Source: Iamia sp038233335
GTDB taxonomy: Bacteria; Actinomycetota; Acidimicrobiia; Acidimicrobiales; Iamiaceae
DNA: 9,256 bases
Assembly (NCBI GenBank): GCA_038233335.1
Contig: JBBSME010000120.1
Coordinates: 1 to 9,256 of the forward strand
Reading direction: 5' to 3'
The translations under genes and the position numbers were made by a program. The notes under the pieces are model-generated. The model was not told the origin of the DNA, searched no databases, and saw nothing but the letters and a program-made list of their open reading frames with translations. Below are positions 6,080 through 9,256 of this stretch, piece after piece (positions within the stretch are counted from its first letter, which is position 1; each line of letters opens with the position of its first letter).

Positions 6080-7257
6080 GGCGCCACCGGCGTGTCGGCG
6101 TGAGGTCGGCGGGGCGGTCGGAGGGGGGCGGCCAGCACCTCGCCGCCGCGGACGAGGGTCCGCGTGCGGGCGGGAGCATCGGGGTCGTCGTCGACCTCGG
6201 CCACCTCGACCACCCGCCGACGGCCATCGCTCCCGCGCGCCACCTGGACCACCAGGTCGACCGCGCTGGCGATCTGCTCCCGGACGGCTCGGAGGGGGAG
6301 GTCCGCTCCCATCAGGACCATCGTCTCCAGCCGGCGCAGGGCGTCGATGGGCCCGTTGGCGTGGCAGGTGCTCAGGGACCCGTCGTGGCCGGTGTTCATG
6401 GCCTGGAGCATGTCGAGGGCCTCCGGTCCCCTCACCTCCCCGACGACGATGCGATCGGGGCGCATGCGGAGCGCGGCCCGCACCAGGTCGCGGATCGTGG
6501 TAGCACCCTGGCCCTCCACGCTGGCCGGGCGGGCCTCGAGACGGACGACGTGGTCGCCGGGGAGTCGGAGCTCGGCCGCGTCTTCGACGGTGACGATCCG
6601 CTCCTGGGCCGGGACCAGCCCGGCCAGGGCGTTGAGCAGGGTGGTCTTGCCCGCCCCGGCTCCGCCGCTGATGATGATCTGGCGGCGTTCGCTCACCGCC
6701 TGGGCCAGCAGCGCGGCGACGTCCGGGCCGACGAACGCTGCGAGGGGCACCGGGCGCGTGCTGAAGCGCCGGATGGTGATGCACGGGCCGTCCACCGCCA
6801 GGGGCGGGACCACGACGTGGACGCGAGAGCCGTCGGCCAGGCGCGCGTCGGCCAGGGGGTGGGACCGGTCGGCGCGGGCTCCGACCGGCGCCAGCACGCG
6901 GGCCACCATCTGGGCCACGTCCCGCTCGTCGACCTCCACACCGCTGCGCGCCAACCGGCCCTGGCGCTCGACCCACACCGGGCCCGGACCGTTGACCATC
7001 ACCTCGGTGACGGTGGGATCCGCCAACAGAGGCTCCAGCAGTCCCAGCCCCGTGGCCCGGTGGCGGACTCGAGCCGCCACCTCGGTGGCCTCGGCCGGCG
7101 CCAGCAGCGGGGCCACCTCGCGCACCAGGTCGTCGAGCGCGGAGGGCTCCAGAGCCTGCGGGATCGACGGCGCGGCGAGGACTCGGGCGTGGACCTCGTC
7201 CACCAGAGCTGCCGACGAGGGGTCCGCGTGCTCCGCGCCGGCCTCGGCCGGGGTCAC
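6076..7257 (-). CDS. tadA: TadA/CpaF-family secretion and pilus assembly ATPase
   Basis: This 393-aa protein is the hexameric type II/IV secretion ATPase that powers pilin assembly or secretion ('helicase/secretion neighborhood ATPase' type). After an N-terminal helical domain (about 15-75) come VTEVMVNGPGPVWVER (83-98), Walker A GGAGAGKTT (198-206), the Asp box TVEDAAEL (E225, D226), a region with RMRPDR, Walker B IVVGEVRGPEA with catalytic E274, and the His box GHDGSLSTCHA with H291 and H299. All catalytic elements are intact, so it should be an active motor. It starts at GTG (7257-7255), overlapping the stop of the CpaE/Ssd-like gene by 4 nt, and its own stop overlaps tadB. The last 40 residues are Pro/Arg-rich and probably disordered. 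Confidence 0.95.
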   Translation of the reverse strand: MTPAEAGAEHADPSSAALVDEVHARVLAAPSIPQALEPSALDDLVREVAPLLAPAEATEVAARVRHRATGLGLLEPLLADPTVTEVMVNGPGPVWVERQGRLARSGVEVDERDVAQMVARVLAPVGARADRSHPLADARLADGSRVHVVVPPLAVDGPCITIRRFSTRPVPLAAFVGPDVAALLAQAVSERRQIIISGGAGAGKTTLLNALAGLVPAQERIVTVEDAAELRLPGDHVVRLEARPASVEGQGATTIRDLVRAALRMRPDRIVVGEVRGPEALDMLQAMNTGHDGSLSTCHANGPIDALRRLETMVLMGADLPLRAVREQIASAVDLVVQVARGSDGRRRVVEVAEVDDDPDAPARTRTLVRGGEVLAAPLRPPRRPHADTPVAP

Positions 7258-7913
7258 GCCGCCTGCCGGAGCGACCGCTCGAGGCTGCGGGGCACGCGAC
7301 GGGCCAGCAGGCCCGAGTCCGCGGCCTGGGCCACGGCCACCTCGATGGGCACCTCGGCCACGATCGGGGCACCGACCACCGCCTCCACGTCCTCGGAGCG
7401 CAGGGCGCGCCCGGGCTCCGACACGAGGACGACGCCGTCGGGGCGGACCGGTGCGTCGACCGCCCGCCGCAGGCCCAGGTAGCAGGCCCGGACCACCAAC
7501 AGCGACCGGGTCGCCTGGGCGGCCAGCGGCAGGGCCGAGCTGCGCGCCGTGATGACCCCGGCGTCGACGATCACCGGCCGGGGATCGGCATCGAGCAGCC
7601 GGGCCAGGACGTGGTGGCGGTCAGCGGGGCCGGGCTCGCCGCCACCCCGGGGCAGGAGGGCCAGGTCGGGGCCCGCCGACAGCTCGAGGCGGGCCAGCGC
7701 GTCGGCGGCCACGTCGGCCCCGGCGCGGGTCCAGCCCGAGAGCCCGGGGTCGCGTGGATCCGGGAGTCCGAGGGCGGCGGGCAGGTCGCCCGCCAGGTCG
7801 ACGGCGAGGGCCCCGCCGTCGGCGGAGTGGATGCGGGCGAGGGTGGTGGCGAGGGCGGCCGACACGACAGTGGTGCCAACGCCGCCCTTCACCGACCAGC
7901 AGGTGAGGAGCAC
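7254..7913 (-). CDS. ssd: CpaE/TadZ/Ssd-like atypical MinD/ParA-family protein
   Basis: This 219-aa first gene of the tad operon matches the actinobacterial CpaE-homologue family found at helicase/tad loci, which includes the M. tuberculosis septum-site protein Ssd. Such proteins are thought to localise the secretion apparatus or to affect septum placement. The N-terminus WSVKGGVGTTVVSAAL is a deviant Walker A that keeps the signature lysine (K9) but has Thr14 where the usual motif GKT has lysine. VDLAGDLPAALGLP (38-51) corresponds to the A' motif and VIVDAG (114-119, D117) to Walker B. The protein is shorter than TadZ/CpaE of proteobacteria and has no N-terminal receiver-like domain. The GTG start at 7913-7911 is supported by GGAGG at 7923-7919, 5 nt upstream. 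Nucleotide binding may be altered by the Thr substitution, which to my recollection is common in this branch. Confidence 0.82.
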   Translation of the reverse strand: MLLTCWSVKGGVGTTVVSAALATTLARIHSADGGALAVDLAGDLPAALGLPDPRDPGLSGWTRAGADVAADALARLELSAGPDLALLPRGGGEPGPADRHHVLARLLDADPRPVIVDAGVITARSSALPLAAQATRSLLVVRACYLGLRRAVDAPVRPDGVVLVSEPGRALRSEDVEAVVGAPIVAEVPIEVAVAQAADSGLLARRVPRSLERSLRQAA

Positions 7914-7918
7914 GGGTG

Positions 7919-7923
7919 CCTCC
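7919..7923 (-). promoter_or_regulatory. Ribosome binding site of the tad operon lead gene
   Basis: GGAGG on the minus strand, 5 nt before the GTG at 7913. It fixes the start, which also places the P-loop right at the N-terminus as expected for the family. Confidence 0.6.
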
Positions 7924-7936
7924 GGGCGCGAGAAGA

Positions 7937-7990
7937 AGGTCTCAGCGGGGGAGGCGAGAGACCTACCGTCGCGCGGCGAGGGGCCGCGCG
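7937..7990. promoter_or_regulatory. Two adjacent inverted repeats upstream of the tad operon
   Basis: Two perfect inverted repeats lie in the 163-nt gap between the divergent CpaE-like and HAD genes. They are AGGTCTC (7937-7943) with GAGACCT (7958-7964), 14-nt loop, and CGCGCGGC (7970-7977) with GCCGCGCG (7983-7990), 5-nt loop. They sit 24-77 nt upstream of the operon's first start codon. A minus-strand TAGGTC (7965-7960), an imperfect -10 candidate, overlaps one arm. They could be an operator at the tad promoter or leader hairpins, depending on where transcription starts. The rest of the gap holds only the hydrolase promoter. Confidence 0.45.
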
Positions 7991-8064
7991 CAAGGGCCTC
8001 TTCGCGACCGGATCGCCGGGCGACGTGTGCCCGATGGCTCTCCCGACCACCCGTGCGGCCTCCC

Positions 8065-8070
8065 TAGGGT
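8065..8070 (+). promoter_or_regulatory. -10 box (TAGGGT) for a leaderless transcript
   Basis: TAGGGT is followed by GGCGGC and then the ATG at 8077, so the hexamer ends 6 nt before the start codon, exactly as for the gene at 167. No Shine-Dalgarno in the normal window is needed if the mRNA is leaderless; GGCGG is a poor one. A weak -35 (CCCGAC, 8042-8047) sits at 17-nt spacing. Confidence 0.5.
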
Positions 8071-8076
8071 GGCGGC

Positions 8077-8985
8077 ATGCAGGCCGCCTTCTTCGACCTC
8101 GACAAGACGGTCATCGCCAAGGCCTCGATGGTCGCCTTCGGCAAGCCGCTCTACCGGGCTGGCCTGCTCAACCGCTGGCTGCTGCTGCGGGCCCTGTACG
8201 GCCAGCTCGTCTACCTCTACCTCGGCGCCGACGCCGAGCGCATGGCCCGGATGCGGACCAAGGTGCTGGCCCTCACCGCCGGCTGGGACCAGGCCCACGT
8301 CCGTGACATCGTGGCCGAGACCCTCGAGGAGGTGATCGAGCCCATCGTGTTCGACGAAGCCGTCGACCTGATGCGCGAGCACCAGGCCGCGGGGCGTCGG
8401 GTCTTCCTCATCTCCGCCTCCCCCGAGGAGATCGTGCTCCCGCTGGCCCGTCACCTCGGCGTCGACGAGGCCATCGCCACCCAGGCCCACATCGACGCTC
8501 ACGGCCGCTACACCGGCGAGGTGGCGTTCTACGCCTACGGCCCGCACAAGGCCGAGCGGATGCGGGAGCTGGCCGAGACCCGGGGCATCGATCTCGAGGC
8601 GTCGTACGCCTACTCGGACTCGATCACCGACGAGCCCATGCTGGCCGCGGTCGGCCATCCCGTGGCCGTCAACCCGGACCGGGACCTGGCCAAGGTGGCG
8701 GCGGACCGAGGGTGGGAGGTGCGCTGGTTCACCCACAAGGTGCCGTTGCGGGAGCGGGTGAGCATGCCCCCGCCTGGCCCCACCGCCGTGGTCGGCGGCG
8801 GCTTGGTCGCCACTGCAGCCGCGGGCACGGCCGCGTGGTGGTGGCTCCGGCGGGAGCGCACGGTGTCGGGGACGGCCCGCCAGGTCGCCGCCCTCACCCG
8901 CACCGTCACCGAGTGGAGCGAGCCCCTCCGACGGGCGGTGGGCCGACCCCCGGCGCGGCGACGCCCGCGCCTCCGCCGCCGCTAG
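8077..8985 (+). CDS. HAD-superfamily IB hydrolase (SerB-like) with C-terminal membrane anchor
   Basis: This 302-aa phosphatase-type protein belongs to HAD subfamily IB (phosphoserine-phosphatase-like, TIGR01490 type). Motif I is FFDLDKTVIA, with nucleophile D7 and acid/base D9. The alpha-helical cap (about 20-90) is followed by motif II LISAS (111-115), motif III lysine K158 in GPHKAERM, and motif IV YSDSITDEP (D181, D185). The core closely resembles mycobacterial SerB1-like proteins. After the HAD fold comes one membrane helix (about 235-256, AVVGGGLVATAAAGTAAWWW) and an Arg-rich tail, so the catalytic domain is probably held at the membrane. The substrate cannot be read from sequence; phosphoserine is not assured. 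A HAD gene next to the CpaE/tad cluster is, from memory, also present in Mycobacterium (Rv3661), which suggests a lasting functional link. Confidence 0.9.
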   Translation: MQAAFFDLDKTVIAKASMVAFGKPLYRAGLLNRWLLLRALYGQLVYLYLGADAERMARMRTKVLALTAGWDQAHVRDIVAETLEEVIEPIVFDEAVDLMREHQAAGRRVFLISASPEEIVLPLARHLGVDEAIATQAHIDAHGRYTGEVAFYAYGPHKAERMRELAETRGIDLEASYAYSDSITDEPMLAAVGHPVAVNPDRDLAKVAADRGWEVRWFTHKVPLRERVSMPPPGPTAVVGGGLVATAAAGTAAWWWLRRERTVSGTARQVAALTRTVTEWSEPLRRAVGRPPARRRPRLRRR

Positions 8986-9178
8986 GACGTCGGTGGCGCG
9001 GGCGCTCCGTCCGGTGGTGTGTGGGCTCAGTGGCGGCGCGGAGCGGTGGGGGAGGACACGGCCGTCGGTGCGCCGCCTCTGAGCCGCCTCGGATGGCGCC
9101 CACGCCCCGGGCTGTTGCTGAGAGGCCTCGGGGGGGCCGGCGCAATCTCGGTCTGGCCGTTTCGGCACGCTCGGCCTC
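8986..9178. other. Non-coding convergent region with structured repeats
   Basis: No credible gene lies between the hydrolase stop and the small ORF stop. An open frame on the plus strand (9019-9201) encodes only a Gly/Arg/Trp-rich low-complexity peptide and overlaps the inverted repeats. The region is dominated by two long inverted repeats, listed separately. Confidence 0.5.
9024..9085. terminator. Long inverted repeat after the HAD gene, possible bidirectional terminator
   Basis: GGCTCAG-t-GGCGGCGC (9024-9039) pairs with GCGCCGCC-t-CTGAGCC (9070-9085): 15 of 16 positions are complementary, with a single central T/T mismatch and a 30-nt loop. It starts 38 nt beyond the hydrolase stop. The stem is far longer than chance would easily give, so a structured RNA end or a repeat element is likely. 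No U-tract follows it. Confidence 0.5.
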
Positions 9179-9182
9179 TCAG
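9118..9182. repeat. Inverted repeat overlapping the small ORF stop
   Basis: CTGAGAGGCC (9118-9127) is perfectly complementary to GGCCTCTCAG (9173-9182), with a 45-nt loop that includes GCCG-ttt-CGGC. The right arm covers the stop codon of the 25-codon minus-strand ORF. The left arm with its flank, CTGAGAGGCCTCGG (9118-9131), is nearly a direct repeat of CTGAGCCGCCTCGG (9079-9092; 12 of 14 identical), so the two inverted repeats are related. Confidence 0.5.
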
Positions 9183-9256
9183 ACGGCGCGAAGCTTCTTG
9201 AAGGCGTGGCCTCCGAGGGCGGCGACGACGAGCAGGATCACGATCTTCTTGGCCAT
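9179..9256 (-). CDS. Possible 25-aa single-span membrane microprotein
   Basis: The minus strand opens with ATG at the very last bases of the window (9256-9254) and reads MAKKIVILLVVAALGG, then HAFKKLRAV, to TGA at 9181-9179. It has two lysines, a hydrophobic run of about 12 residues (IVILLVVAALGG), then a basic tail, the shape of a small membrane protein with a short helix. Its ribosome binding site and promoter lie outside the window, so the start cannot be tested, and an in-frame extension upstream is possible, which would make this the C-terminus of a longer protein. I do not recognise a family. It resembles in general form, but not clearly in sequence, the tiny DLW-39-type actinobacterial proteins. 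Confidence 0.45.
   Translation of the reverse strand: MAKKIVILLVVAALGGHAFKKLRAV

Noticed and set aside
6080..7372. N-terminal extension of the tadB frame to 7372
   Set aside because: It lies over tadA in another frame and is Pro/Arg/Gly-rich; GTG at 6079 overlaps the tadA stop.
4446..7482. Very long open frames on the plus strand across the tad operon (4489-7482 and 4446-6503)
   Set aside because: The translations are Arg/Ala/Gly/Pro-rich low-complexity with no domain. They lie antisense to genes with intact catalytic motifs and good junctions, and are a by-product of extreme third-position GC.
7963..9168. 401-codon minus-strand frame antisense to the HAD gene
   Set aside because: It is His/Gly/Pro-rich without motifs, while the plus strand encodes all four HAD motifs.
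9019..9201. 60-codon plus-strand frame in the right-hand intergenic region
   Set aside because: It runs through both inverted repeats, has no ribosome binding site I can see, and its composition matches other shadow frames.
1..9256. CRISPR arrays, tRNA or rRNA genes, insertion sequences
   Set aside because: I saw no regularly spaced repeats, tRNA-like cloverleaf, rRNA segment or transposase motifs, and the genes form an intact, chromosomal-type neighbourhood.

Overview
The window is very GC-rich with strongly G/C-biased third codon positions, frequent GTG starts and tightly overlapping genes, which indicates a high-GC actinobacterium. The combination of a BldG-type switch, a DUF1998 helicase, a Tad/Flp cluster led by a CpaE-like ATPase, and a HAD-IB hydrolase is typically actinobacterial. 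A deep-branching class such as Acidimicrobiia is my inference from style and divergence; no marker gene in the window settles it.

Layout. (1) 1-167, minus: N-terminal fragment of a probable DUF222/HNH-type protein with a leaderless-type promoter. (2) 309-1175, minus: a two-gene partner switch, with a BldG-like STAS anti-sigma-factor antagonist followed by an RsbW-type ATP-binding anti-sigma factor. (3) 1303-3648, plus, divergent from the switch: a 781-aa superfamily 2 helicase with a C-terminal DUF1998 cysteine cluster. (4) 3713-7913, minus, convergent with the helicase: a Tad/Flp operon transcribed in the order CpaE/Ssd-like ATPase, TadA, TadB, TadC, Flp/DUF4244-like pilin, TadE. Four of its five junctions are 4-nt GTGA overlaps. 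The exception is a 140-nt gap before the pilin that is packed with short perfect hairpins. (5) 8077-8985, plus, divergent from the operon: a membrane-anchored HAD-IB hydrolase, again with a leaderless-type promoter. (6) 8986-9256: long inverted repeats sharing a CTGAG core, then a possible 25-aa single-span membrane microprotein on the minus strand whose start codon is the last three bases of the window.

How the parts fit. TadA (motor ATPase), TadB and TadC (inner-membrane platform), the pilin and TadE form the core of a Gram-positive-type Flp pilus or type IV-like secretion apparatus, and the CpaE/Ssd-like protein probably positions or regulates it. No prepilin peptidase is present, so it must be encoded elsewhere. 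The helicase beside a Tad cluster is a recurrent actinobacterial arrangement recognised in TIGRFAM family names as the 'helicase/secretion neighborhood'; from memory, Mycobacterium tuberculosis (Rv3649 to Rv3661) and Streptomyces (bldG and helicase) have comparable layouts. What the helicase has to do with secretion is unexplained. The most interesting unexplained signals are the hairpin run before the pilin, the inverted repeats upstream of the tad operon, and the CTGAG repeats with the microprotein at the right end.
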